A stretch of 34,297 nt of DNA from Bryobacterales bacterium (GTDB lineage Bacteria; Acidobacteriota; Terriglobia; Bryobacterales; Bryobacteraceae). The stretch lies in contig PLFE01000187.1 in assembly GCA_003136675.1 (NCBI GenBank), forward strand, positions 1 to 34,297, in the 5' to 3' direction. Positions 23,542 to 32,016 of the stretch are shown here, piece after piece (positions within the stretch are counted from its first letter, which is position 1; every line of letters begins with the position of its first letter). The position numbers and the translations under genes were made by a program. Below the pieces are notes generated by a model, which made no database searches, was not told the origin of the DNA, and saw only the letters and a program-made list of their open reading frames with translations.

Positions 23542-23847
23542 CAGGCTCTGGGGAGTTGCCGCCGCAACCTTGGGGGCCTTGTGGCGGTCCAAAAGAGTTT
23601 GCCGCGCGCCTTCTATCGTAAAGCGTTTAGCATACAGAAGCTCTTTGATCTGCAGCAGTTGTTCTACATCTTTCCGTTTGTAGAGACGCTGCCCGGTGTC
23701 GGATTTCTTGGGGGAGAGCGAAGGGAACTCCGTTTCCCAGTAGCGCAGAACATACGCCTCAACCCCGAGCAGGCGGCTGACTTCGCCAATCCGGAAGTAG
23801 AGTTTGTCCGGAATTTCCGGGGTTTCGGGCGCCGCCTCTTCAATCAT
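23473..23847 (-). CDS. MerR-family transcriptional regulator
   Basis: The protein has 124 residues. The winged-helix part spans ~15-85: YFRIGEVSRLLGVEAYVLRY, WETEFPSLSPKKSDTGQRLY, KRKDVEQLLQIKELLYAKRF. This is the MlrA/HspR-like variety common next to housekeeping genes, without cysteine pairs for metal sensing. After TIEGARQTLLD comes a short, probably flexible C-terminus, so there is no recognisable effector domain. The regulated genes are unknown; the divergent dnaE starts 77 bp away, making a shared promoter region possible. The 3' end overlaps the HAAS-type gene by 69 bp, tail to tail. Confidence 0.9.
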   Translation of the reverse strand: MIEEAAPETPEIPDKLYFRIGEVSRLLGVEAYVLRYWETEFPSLSPKKSDTGQRLYKRKDVEQLLQIKELLYAKRFTIEGARQTLLDRHKAPKVAAATPQSLLFDDGPLPEIRRELAAILDILR

Positions 23848-23924
23848 CCAAAAACGTCATCGTAACACTCAGGCGGGTTATGGAAAAATAGGAAGCACCT
23901 CCCCAGGAAGACCGCTCCCAAAGA

Positions 23925-26900
23925 ATGTCCGACGTTCCTTTCGTCCATCTGCACTGCCATACCGACTACTCGCTGCTGGACGGCGCGTGCGCCATCGACC
24001 AGTTGATGGACATCGCCGTCGAGCAGAAGATGCCGGCGGTCGCCATGACCGACCACGGCAACATGTTCGGCGCGGTGAAGTTCTACAACGCCGCCAGGGA
24101 GAAAGGCGTTAACCCGGTTCTCGGGTGCGAAGTTTACGTTTCGCAGCGCGGCCACAAGACGCGCTCCGATACAGACCGGTACAACCACCTGGTGCTGCTC
24201 TGCGAAAACCAGGAGGGTTATCGCAATCTGATCAATCTGGTTTCCACCGGCTTCCTGGATGGCTTCTATTACAAACCGCGCATCGACAAGGAACTGCTCA
24301 ACCGGCATTCCAAAGGGCTGATCGCCCTCTCGGCCTGCCTGCGCGGCGACATCAATGAAACCATTGTGGCCGACCGTTACGAGGACGCTCGCCGCCTGGC
24401 CTACGAGTATCAGGATCTGTTTGGCAAGGGGAATTTCTTCCTCGAAATTCAGGATCACGGGATCGATCAGGACGCCGTCACGACTCCGGCGCTGGCGCGC
24501 ATGAGCCAGGACACCGGGATACCTCTGGTGGCCACCAACGACGCCCACTATCTACGCAAGAGCGATGCGCGGGCACACGAAATCCTCATGTGCATTCAGA
24601 CCGGGAAGACCATGAGCGATGCGAATCGCATGCGGTTCGATCACCCCGAGTTCTATCTGAAGACCAAGCAGGAAATGGCCCTGCTTTTCGGGGAACTGCC
24701 GGAAGCGCTGGACCGCCCTTTCGACATTGCGCAGCGCTGCCAGGTGAAGCTGGAACAGGTCAAAGAGCCGTTCCCGCGCTTCGATGTTCCGCAGACTTAC
24801 TCGATTGACACGTATTTCGAATACGTTGCCCGCGAGGGTTTTGAAAAGCGCCGCCCGCGCCTGGAAGCTCTGGCTGCGGCGGGGAAACTGAAATGCGCCA
24901 TTCCGGAGTATCTGGAACGCCTGGAGTTTGAGATCCGGATGATCCAGCAGATGAAGTTCTCCGGCTACTTTCTCATCGTTTGGGATTTCATCCGCTACGC
25001 CAAAGACTCGCATATCGCCGTGGGCCCGGGGCGCGGTTCAGCCGCTGGAAGCTTAGTCAGTTATGCGATGCAGATCACGGATATCGATCCACTGCAGTAC
25101 GGTCTTCTGTTCGAACGCTTTCTGAACCCGGAGCGCGTTTCGATGCCCGATATCGATATCGATTTCTGCATGAACCGCCGCGTGGAAGTGATCAAGTACG
25201 TCACCGAGAAGTATGGGCGGGAACAGGTGGCCCAGATCATCACGTTCAATACGCTGGGCGCAAGGGCGGCGATCAAGGACGTGGGCCGCGTGCTCGATAT
25301 GAGCTTTGGCGACGTGGATAAGGTGACCAAGCTGGTTCCGGCCATGCCGCTGAATATCAGCCTACAGGAAGCCATGAACGTGGAGCCGGGCTTTGAAGAC
25401 GCGGCGCGCAAAGACCCGCGCGTGCGCGACGTGCTGGATACGAGCCTGAAGCTGGAAGGCCTGGCGCGTAACTCCTCAGTGCATGCGGCGGGGGTGGTGA
25501 TTTCGCCCGAACCGTTGAAGAACCTGGTACCGCTCTATCGCACCAACAAAGACGAAATTGTCACCCAGTACGATATGTCCGGCCTGGAGAAGCTGTCGCT
25601 TCTCAAGATGGATTTTCTGGGTCTGACGACACTCACTCTGCTGGAAGACGCTGTCAAGAATATCGAGAAGCGTCATGGCGTGAAGTTAGTGCTGGAAGAT
25701 CTTCCACTGGATGATCCGCAGAGTTACGAACTGTTCTGTAAGGGTTTCACGAGCGGCGTATTCCAATTTGAATCCTCCGGCATGCGCGACGTGTTGCGGC
25801 GCTACCAACCTTCGTGCATCGAAGATCTGACGGCGCTGAATGCTCTTTACCGCCCGGGCCCTATGCAGGGCGGCATGCTGGATGACTTTATCGAGCGCAA
25901 GCATGGCCGCAAACCGATCACTTATGAGTTAGCGGAACTCAAGGGGATTCTGGAAGAGACTTATGGCGTGATTCTCTATCAGGAACAGGTGATGCAGATC
26001 GCGAGTAAGTTGGCTGGTTACTCGCTGGGGGAAGCTGACTTACTGCGCCGCGCCATGGGTAAGAAGAAGGCCGAGGAGATGGCTAAGCAGCGCGCGCGGT
26101 TTCTGGAGGGCGCGGCGAAGAAGGGCCATAACGCGAAGAAGGCCGAGAAGATTTTCGACCTGATGGAGCAGTTCGCGGGCTATGGATTTAATAAGTCGCA
26201 CTCAGCGGCATATGCGTTCCTGGCCTTCTCCACGGCTTATCTGAAGGCCCATTTCCGCGTGGATTTCATGGCCGCCCTGCTGACGTCCGAAACCGGCAAC
26301 GTGGCTAAGGTGGTGAAGTACATCAACGAATGCCGCGACATGAAGATCAAGGTGCTGCCGCCGGATGTGAACGCCAGCGACTGGAACTTCACTCCGGATG
26401 GAGAGGCGATCCGCTTCGGGCTGGGCGCGGTGAAGAACGTGGGTCAATCGGCCGTGGAAGCGATTGTCCAAGCGCGTGATCAAGTCAGCCGGTTTCCGTC
26501 TCTTTATCGCTTCTGCGAGAAGGTGGACCCGGCCGCGATCAACCGGCGCATGATCGAGAGCCTGATCCGCGCAGGCGCCCTGGATGGCTTCGGAGGAGCG
26601 CGATCCCGACTGATGCTGGCGGTAGATGGCGCCATGGAAGCGGGCGTGCGCTGCTGGCGCGACAAAGCATCCGGACAGGAAGACTTGTTCGGCCTGATGG
26701 CGGGCGCCGAAGAGCCGCCGGACCCACCGCTTCCGAAGGCCGCGGATTGGTCGCTGACCGAGAAACTGCAGGGCGAGAAAGAGATGCTGGGTTTCTATGT
26801 GACGGGACACCCGCTGGATCAGTATGAGGAGAAGGTGAGCGAACTGGCCACCCACACGAGCGCCAATCTGGAAGGCCTGGCGAAGGGCGATGAGGTGGCT

Positions 26901-27389
26901 CTGTGCGGGGTTCTGACGGCGATTCAGCGCAAGCGCAACCGGGAAGGGAAGCCGTGGGCAGCGCTGCAGATTGAAGACCGCGAGGGGTCGACCGAGGCGC
27001 TGCTTTTTACGACGCAGTGGGAGCGGCTTTCGGCGATGCTGGAAGAAGATAAGGCCGTGCTGATCCGCGGAACCGCGCTGCCGGAAGAAGGCGCGGGCAC
27101 CAAGGTTTCGGTGCAGGACATCGTGCCGCTGGAGCTGGCGCGGGTGCCGCTGCCATCGCTGATTTCGATCAAGGTGCGGATTGGGCGGAATGGGATTGAT
27201 CGGGCTAGCGCGCTCTCGAAGTTGTTCCAGGAGAAGCCTGGGGAGGCGCAGGTGCGGTTGAGGTTGGAGGCGGTGGGGGATTTCGCGGTGCTGCTCGATG
27301 TGCCGGTGCGGGTGAGGCCGGATCGGGCGTTCAAGGCGGAGGTGGAGAGGATTTGCGGGGTGGAGGCTTTGGAGGTTTTGGCGCAGTGA
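23925..27389 (+). CDS. dnaE: DNA polymerase III subunit alpha
   Basis: The protein has 1154 residues, normal for DnaE1. The PHP domain starts at once (HLHCHTDYSLLDGA, ~8-21; TDHGNMFGAVKFYNAA, ~43-58) with its metal-binding histidines present. The palm contains GPGRGSAAGSLVSYAMQITD and the catalytic motif PDIDIDF near residues 406-412. Fingers/thumb motifs include YRPGPMQGGMLDDFIERKHG and YQEQVMQIASKLAGYSLGEA, then FNKSHSAAYAFLAFSTAYLK. A helix-hairpin-helix region is near 840-860 (FGLGAVKNVGQSAVEAIVQA), with an OB-fold near 975-1040 (LCGVLTAIQRKRNREGKPWA). A short C-terminal region follows. It is the replicative polymerase in the cytoplasm. No Shine-Dalgarno close to the ATG is convincing. 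Confidence 0.97.
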   Translation: MSDVPFVHLHCHTDYSLLDGACAIDQLMDIAVEQKMPAVAMTDHGNMFGAVKFYNAAREKGVNPVLGCEVYVSQRGHKTRSDTDRYNHLVLLCENQEGYRNLINLVSTGFLDGFYYKPRIDKELLNRHSKGLIALSACLRGDINETIVADRYEDARRLAYEYQDLFGKGNFFLEIQDHGIDQDAVTTPALARMSQDTGIPLVATNDAHYLRKSDARAHEILMCIQTGKTMSDANRMRFDHPEFYLKTKQEMALLFGELPEALDRPFDIAQRCQVKLEQVKEPFPRFDVPQTYSIDTYFEYVAREGFEKRRPRLEALAAAGKLKCAIPEYLERLEFEIRMIQQMKFSGYFLIVWDFIRYAKDSHIAVGPGRGSAAGSLVSYAMQITDIDPLQYGLLFERFLNPERVSMPDIDIDFCMNRRVEVIKYVTEKYGREQVAQIITFNTLGARAAIKDVGRVLDMSFGDVDKVTKLVPAMPLNISLQEAMNVEPGFEDAARKDPRVRDVLDTSLKLEGLARNSSVHAAGVVISPEPLKNLVPLYRTNKDEIVTQYDMSGLEKLSLLKMDFLGLTTLTLLEDAVKNIEKRHGVKLVLEDLPLDDPQSYELFCKGFTSGVFQFESSGMRDVLRRYQPSCIEDLTALNALYRPGPMQGGMLDDFIERKHGRKPITYELAELKGILEETYGVILYQEQVMQIASKLAGYSLGEADLLRRAMGKKKAEEMAKQRARFLEGAAKKGHNAKKAEKIFDLMEQFAGYGFNKSHSAAYAFLAFSTAYLKAHFRVDFMAALLTSETGNVAKVVKYINECRDMKIKVLPPDVNASDWNFTPDGEAIRFGLGAVKNVGQSAVEAIVQARDQVSRFPSLYRFCEKVDPAAINRRMIESLIRAGALDGFGGARSRLMLAVDGAMEAGVRCWRDKASGQEDLFGLMAGAEEPPDPPLPKAADWSLTEKLQGEKEMLGFYVTGHPLDQYEEKVSELATHTSANLEGLAKGDEVALCGVLTAIQRKRNREGKPWAALQIEDREGSTEALLFTTQWERLSAMLEEDKAVLIRGTALPEEGAGTKVSVQDIVPLELARVPLPSLISIKVRIGRNGIDRASALSKLFQEKPGEAQVRLRLEAVGDFAVLLDVPVRVRPDRAFKAEVERICGVEALEVLAQ

Positions 27390-27574
27390 GGGTGGACGGC
27401 GTGGCCGCCCTTCGCAAACGCGTTGCCGTGATGCTGAGCCTACCGGGTTACCACGAGGCATGCCGACGCTTGTTGAGTAATCCGGATCGGCGTCCTCTCG
27501 CATTCGATCCTGTCCTTTGCTCGCGGGCTTACCGCCTGTGCAGGCCGTTCTTGAAATACACGAGTAGCTGCCGC

Positions 27575-27622
27575 AGGGCCGATAAGATACTTGGCTGCGA
27601 CGAACATGGGCTGCCACGCTGA
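27575..27622 (+). pseudogene. C-terminal remnant of a VapB-type antitoxin
   Basis: The frame ending at 27622 finishes with RADKILGCDEHGLPR, matching the usual VapB tail 'DEILGYDEHGLPR'. Its TGA overlaps the VapC ATG by one base (TGATG), the standard vapBC junction. Upstream, between dnaE and here (27390-27574), nothing resembles the DNA-binding N-terminal half of VapB and no other gene was found, so only about 15 codons of the antitoxin survive. Confidence 0.65.
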
Positions 27623-27960
27623 TGGTGATCGACACTTCGGTCTTGATCGCCATCCTGGCGAATGAGCCCGACGCGGAACTGTTCGAGGCCGCCATCGACG
27701 CGAACCCTGTTCGCCTGATCTCAGCGGCGTCCGTTCTCGAGACGGCTATCGTGGCTGGCGCACGCTTCGGTGATACAGGTGGCCGGGAGGTGGATCTGTT
27801 GCTGTACAAGGCGGAGATTCAGATTGCGGCGGGCCGCCACGCCGCGGCGCTGAACTTCGGGGACTGTTTTTCATACGCCCTGGCCAGGACCTCCGGCGAA
27901 CCGCTCCTGTTCAAAGGCAATGATTTCTCACGGACGGACGTTGTGATCGCGAGCTGTTGA
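27622..27960 (+). pseudogene. VapC-type PIN-domain ribonuclease with internal deletion
   Basis: The frame is 112 residues, versus roughly 130-135 in close relatives. The PIN acidic residues are present: D4 (MVIDTSVLIAIL), E40 (SAASVLETAIV), D87 (LNFGDCFSYALA) and D105 (LLFKGNDFSRTD). Between EIQIA (~69-73) and AGRHAAALNFGD (~74-85) the usual ~23 residues (a helix around 'AELARxAxxRFGKG') are missing, in frame. That helix packs against the active site in PIN folds, so the product is probably unstable or inactive. Its antitoxin is reduced to a tail, which a cell could tolerate only if the toxin is dead or weak. It could instead be a short but functional PIN protein. Confidence 0.65.
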
Positions 27961-28007
27961 TTCGGCGGCCAGGCGGCGAGGTTGCCCCTTGTGTAGTAGC
28001 GTGGAGC

Positions 28008-28418
28008 ATGCTCTCGAACCGGTCCATCCCTCGCGCCACCGTCATTCCGGTGCTGGCATATCCGGATGTGAATCGGGCTGCCGCCTGGCTGTGTGACGCC
28101 TTCGGATTCAGTGTGCGTCTACGCATTGGCAACCATCGCATCCAGTTGAATGTGGGCACGGGCGCGGTGGTCGTGAGGGAGCTGCGCCCGAACGAGCTCA
28201 ACGCGGTTCTGGGCGTGGGGCATTCGGTCATGATCCGTGTCGAGGATGCCGACGCCCATTGCACCCGGGCCAAAGATCACGGGGCGCGCATCACGCAAGA
28301 GCCGGTGACCCATCCCTACGGCGAGCGTCAGTACAACGCGAATGATTTCGCGGGATACTCGTGGACCTTTTCGCAGTCCGTGGCGGATGTGTCTCCAGAG
28401 GAGTGGGGCGGTGGGTGA
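28008..28418 (+). CDS. VOC-family (glyoxalase/bleomycin-resistance-like) protein
   Basis: The start chosen is the ATG at 28008, preceded by GTGGAG at 28001-28006; the longer frame from 27957 begins in VapC's end. The product is 136 residues. The fold pattern fits VOC: VIPVLAYPDVNRAAAWLCDA, FGFSVRLRIGNHRIQL, then VGHSVMIRVEDADAHCTRAK and a second half ending DFAGYSWTFSQSVADVSPEE. Relatives include glyoxalase-like and PhnB-like proteins; metal ligands cannot be assigned with certainty by eye. Substrate unknown. It stands alone between the VapC remnant and a small membrane protein. Confidence 0.85.
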   Translation: MLSNRSIPRATVIPVLAYPDVNRAAAWLCDAFGFSVRLRIGNHRIQLNVGTGAVVVRELRPNELNAVLGVGHSVMIRVEDADAHCTRAKDHGARITQEPVTHPYGERQYNANDFAGYSWTFSQSVADVSPEEWGGG

Positions 28419-28450
28419 AGATATACTGTCTGCACACGGAGAGATAACGA

Positions 28451-28843
28451 ATGCTCAAATCGATCGGTATTGTCGCCGGCTGTTACCTGCTCTCGGTCAT
28501 TCTTGTGATGTTAACGGACCCGCTGCTATCGGTCGTGTTCCCTGGCGACTTCGCGAAAGGCCACATCCCATCCGACCCAGCGCTTGCGGCGAGCACGGGG
28601 CTCTTCGTTGTTGTTTCGATCTTCTGCGCATGGCTGTGTGCGCGCTTCGCTCCGGGCCGCGCGTCACGGCACGTGCTGTGGTTCTTCGTCATCGGCGAAG
28701 TGATGGGCATCGCCGCGATTATTCCCAACTGGGGCAAGGGCTGGCCGCACTGGTACTGGATATCCTGGCTGCTCACTTGGCCGGTGAGCTGCTGGATCGG
28801 CCTGCTTCTGACCCGTCGACGCGCCGAATTCGCCGCCGCCTGA
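28451..28843 (+). CDS. Small four-helix membrane protein, unknown function
   Basis: The protein has 130 residues with four hydrophobic stretches (~4-30, 46-66, 73-95, 100-122) and little outside them. The C-terminus is basic (TRRRAEF), consistent with a cytoplasmic tail. A GGAGAG ribosome site lies about 6 bp upstream of the ATG. I do not recognise a family. It is followed 25 bp later by the DinB-like gene and preceded 32 bp earlier by the VOC gene, so the three may be co-transcribed. Confidence 0.75.
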   Translation: MLKSIGIVAGCYLLSVILVMLTDPLLSVVFPGDFAKGHIPSDPALAASTGLFVVVSIFCAWLCARFAPGRASRHVLWFFVIGEVMGIAAIIPNWGKGWPHWYWISWLLTWPVSCWIGLLLTRRRAEFAAA

Positions 28844-28868
28844 GTCGCAAACACGATATTCTGTCCCC

Positions 28869-29384
28869 ATGACCCCTGAACAAGCCAAATTCCTGCTCGA
28901 TTTCACTCTTCCGACACTGAAACGGGAGACCGCGACCACCGCGAAAGTGATGGCCGCCACTCCCAACGCCAACCTCGACTACCGCCCGTCTGAACGGTGC
29001 ATGCCGGCCGGGGAACTGGTGTGGCATATTGCCTCCGCCGATGTGATGTTCCTCGAAGGAATCCTCAGCGGCACATTCGGGAAAGGGCCGGAAAAACCCG
29101 AAAGCATAACAAGTCCCCAACAAATCTCCGCCTGGTATACGGAGAGAATGTCTCCCGCAATCGAAAAACTGTCGGTTTACACGCCCGAGGAAGCGGGCAA
29201 AATTATCGATTTCGCTGGCTTTATGAAAACCCCCGCGGTAGGAATCGTCACCTTCGCGATGGGTCACAGCATTCACCATCGCGGGCAGTTGTCATCCTAT
29301 ATCCGGCCCATGGGTGGCAAGGTTCCTTCCATCTATGGACCGAGCGCCGATGAAAATCCTCGTGCGAAGGCGGAAGGGCAGTAG
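28869..29384 (+). CDS. DinB-like (YfiT/DinB fold) metal-binding protein
   Basis: The protein has 171 residues. The four-helix-bundle DinB pattern is visible, with the three metal-ligand histidines at H53 (GELVWHIASADVMFLEG) and H133/H137 (AMGHSIHHRGQLSSYIRPMG). Such proteins act as metal-dependent thiol transferases or are uncharacterised; the thiol co-substrate cannot be deduced here. It starts with ATG after CTGTCCCC, with no good Shine-Dalgarno. It faces the SLH-domain gene tail to tail with a 21-bp gap. Confidence 0.9.
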   Translation: MTPEQAKFLLDFTLPTLKRETATTAKVMAATPNANLDYRPSERCMPAGELVWHIASADVMFLEGILSGTFGKGPEKPESITSPQQISAWYTERMSPAIEKLSVYTPEEAGKIIDFAGFMKTPAVGIVTFAMGHSIHHRGQLSSYIRPMGGKVPSIYGPSADENPRAKAEGQ

Positions 29385-29405
29385 CCAGTGCAGCTACTGA
29401 ACGCC

Positions 29406-31574
29406 TTACTGAACGGCTAGACCATTCGGCAGCACGGCCTCTTGCGGAGTTCCGGTGATCGCGAGCGGAGACACCGGCTCCAAGGCCGCGTCGCTGGCAG
29501 CGCTGAGCTGAACCGTCAGCGTGGTCCCGTTAATGACGGTGACTGGTCCGGCCGTGATCCCGGCCATGGCCCCCAGCGTCGTCATCCCTGCTACAAAGTT
29601 CGTGTTCAGGCCCATGATCGTATAGGTCGCCGGGGCCGCTCCATGAACGATCGTTGCTGGGCTGATTGATGCCAGGACGAACTCTCCCGCAGGCAATAGC
29701 CGATTGAATGCGCCGCGCATCACAAAGGTGGCCATGTCTCCGCGCGTGACGGGATTGTCCGGACAGTAGGTAGTGGGCGAGCACCCCGACGTGATGTTGT
29801 CTTCCTTCATCCGTTGTATCCACGCAAAACCAAACGCGGCCGGATCCACGTCGGTGAAATAAGGCGTCGCGGGGTAGTCGAAAACATAACTCGCCCCGTA
29901 ACGCATGCGGATGAGGAAGATCGCCATCTGGGCGCGCGTGACCTGATCGTTGGGACAGAACATATTTGGCGCGCAACCGGTGGTGATGCCGAGTTCGTAC
30001 ATCTTCTGAATCCACTGGAATCCGAAACTGCCGGCGGGGACGTCGCTGAACCACGGAGCGGGATTGTAAGGGAAGTCGTCGGTGTGGAGGATCGCGCGCA
30101 CGATGAAGACGGCCATCTGGGAACGGATGACATCGTCGGTCGGACAAAAATCAAGCGGGCTGGAGCTGCAGCCACTCGTGATTCCCTCGGTAGAGAGAAG
30201 GTTTACGCCGTCGAAATCGTAATAGGTGGGTGGAACATCCGCGAATACCTGCGCGGTAAATGCCTCGGTTACGTAAACGCTGGCCGAGTTGATCTGGATG
30301 TAGCCGGTGAGGTCCGCCCCGGTTGTATTCGGCGACAGGGTTACGGTGAGGGTTCCGACGCCGGTGCCCGAAATGGGCGAGAGCTGAATCCAACTGTCGT
30401 AAGTGGATGCGCTCCACGTGCAGGAAGTCGAGGGCGGCGTGATGGTCAAAGTCTGCGGGCTTCCGCCGGTGTTATCCGCAGCAATGGATGTGAGGCTCAG
30501 GGTCGCAGTCTCCGTAAAACCCACGCCTGTCGATGGCGCGTCCCCGAGGAAGCGAGGCGCGTTCGCCGGCGCGACGGAGTCGGTGGGTCCGAGATTCACC
30601 GTGATGGACGGGGTGAAGCCGCTGGCGAACGTGGCAGCCGTGTTGTAGAGAGGAATCAAAAAGGATTCCGTGAGGCTTGGGTCGGTGGCAGTCACGTTGT
30701 AGTAGTAGGTGGCGCCGCCGCTCACCGGCACGTATTCGATACCGCCCAAATTCACCAGTCCGGTGCTCAGCTCGGTTATGCTTCCTGGGCCGGTCACCAG
30801 AACGGCCGTTCCTGAGGCGGTGCTGGTGATATTCAGAGGGAGATAGAAAGTGATTCCGCCGGGCAGGCTCTCCATGCTCACCGCGAACTGGGTGGCGGAA
30901 TCAGCCTGAAGCGCCCCGGTGAGGGTTCCCGTTTCTGAATCCAAAAATCCATTCGGTCCCTGGATCTTAAACGCGGTCGGGAAGAGCTCCGGGATGTTGA
31001 CTGTGAAGTTGACCCCCGCGCCGATAGTGATCCCCGCGCCGCAAGCGGCGACGCTGGGACCGGAGACGGATACGGAGCCGAGACCCGGGAGGACAATGCC
31101 AACATAGGCGCCGCCAATCGGCAGGTTGATCGGGAACGAGGCGCCGGTCACCGAAATAACGGCCAGCACCTGACTGAAACCGCCCGCGTTGAGCGGAGCG
31201 TACGCCGGGTTGACATTGGCTCGAATGCCGGAAATAAAACTCTGTGAACTGCCTGCCGGGAGGGAAATGCCGGTAAATCGCATGTCGTCGTTCGCGACTG
31301 GTCCGCCCAAGGACACAATGGTTCCGTAGACTGGGGTGCCGCTGCCAACTGTGATGCTCGCTTCACTGGCGCGGCTGGTGATTGGTACGGTTCCATTGTT
31401 CAAAACCACGTCGAAATCGACTGTGCCGGCGGGGATCTCGTTGCAACTCAATACAATCGCCCCGGTTAGTTCGGTTTGCCCCTCCGACCGCAGAGTAGGG
31501 GGCGCGCCGACGGTGACAGCGCAGGTGCCCGAGCTTTGCGCGCCGGCTGTTCCGGCTAGTGCGACGAAGGCCAC
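29406..31574 (-). CDS. Secreted surface protein with BACON-like domain and three SLH domains
   Basis: Read from the first canonical start (GTG at 31574) the protein has 722 residues, but the signal peptide is then cut short (MAFVALAGTAGAQ). An in-frame extension to an ATC at 31610 completes a textbook signal peptide and sits 6 nt after AAGGAG, so the true start may be there. The N-terminal ~370 residues are beta-rich repeats. Residues ~372-442 look like a BACON/Ig-like domain (CTWSASTYDSWIQLSPISGT). Three SLH domains occupy ~443-497, 507-560 and 572-622, each with a cysteine pair (GC...FCP or GC...YCP) and a conserved TR.[DQ]MA.F..R motif. A TIG/IPT-like beta domain closes the protein. It is likely anchored to or exposed on the cell surface; ligand unknown. 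Confidence 0.88.
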   Translation of the reverse strand: MAFVALAGTAGAQSSGTCAVTVGAPPTLRSEGQTELTGAIVLSCNEIPAGTVDFDVVLNNGTVPITSRASEASITVGSGTPVYGTIVSLGGPVANDDMRFTGISLPAGSSQSFISGIRANVNPAYAPLNAGGFSQVLAVISVTGASFPINLPIGGAYVGIVLPGLGSVSVSGPSVAACGAGITIGAGVNFTVNIPELFPTAFKIQGPNGFLDSETGTLTGALQADSATQFAVSMESLPGGITFYLPLNITSTASGTAVLVTGPGSITELSTGLVNLGGIEYVPVSGGATYYYNVTATDPSLTESFLIPLYNTAATFASGFTPSITVNLGPTDSVAPANAPRFLGDAPSTGVGFTETATLSLTSIAADNTGGSPQTLTITPPSTSCTWSASTYDSWIQLSPISGTGVGTLTVTLSPNTTGADLTGYIQINSASVYVTEAFTAQVFADVPPTYYDFDGVNLLSTEGITSGCSSSPLDFCPTDDVIRSQMAVFIVRAILHTDDFPYNPAPWFSDVPAGSFGFQWIQKMYELGITTGCAPNMFCPNDQVTRAQMAIFLIRMRYGASYVFDYPATPYFTDVDPAAFGFAWIQRMKEDNITSGCSPTTYCPDNPVTRGDMATFVMRGAFNRLLPAGEFVLASISPATIVHGAAPATYTIMGLNTNFVAGMTTLGAMAGITAGPVTVINGTTLTVQLSAASDAALEPVSPLAITGTPQEAVLPNGLAVQ

Positions 31575-31728
31575 GGCCGCGAGCAGGATGGTCGTGCGAA
31601 AGTCTGTGATTTGTTTCTCCTTCAGTCGAGCCCAGTATTTAGCGCCAAGCTGGAAGCCATGGCATTTGGCGTCTAACGATTCTACGCTAGGTGGGGATGC
31701 GAATTGGAGGCATATACAATGAGCGGCG

Positions 31729-31998
31729 ATGGCTGGCTTTGTCGAACGCTATAGCGCACACCCTCTCGGTGAGCGCTTGGGAATCCCGATCGCTATCCTC
31801 ATGCTTCTCGTCTTTGTTGGAGTAGGCATCGACATGATCATTCATCCAAGCCGGTACAGGAAGGGCTACCTGCGCTCCTGTGGCGCGATGATCCGCGAGT
31901 GGAACGACATTGGGACCAGGATCTTCGGGTTCGTGTTTGCTTGCTTTGCTTGCGCGATGTTGATCGCGCGCGCTCGATCGGTATGGGCTAACGGCTGA
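31729..31998 (+). CDS. Small membrane protein, two predicted helices
   Basis: The protein has 89 residues with hydrophobic segments at ~18-38 (LGIPIAILMLLVFVGVGIDM) and ~64-82 (FGFVFACFACAMLIARA), joined by a basic loop (HPSRYRKGYLR). It is divergent from the SLH gene and convergent with the GloVer gene. No recognised family, and the ribosome site is weak. It is considered real because of its clean membrane pattern and because no overlapping gene competes. Confidence 0.55.
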   Translation: MAGFVERYSAHPLGERLGIPIAILMLLVFVGVGIDMIIHPSRYRKGYLRSCGAMIREWNDIGTRIFGFVFACFACAMLIARARSVWANG

Positions 31999-32016
31999 GA
32001 ATCCGGAGATAGGCTC

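Noticed and set aside
27353..27622. 89-codon open frame after dnaE as a complete antitoxin gene
   Set aside because: Only its last ~15 codons resemble VapB; the rest overlaps the end of dnaE or matches nothing I recognise.
26202..27809. 535-codon open frame on the minus strand
   Set aside because: It is antisense to dnaE and vapC with a low-complexity His/Arg/Pro composition.
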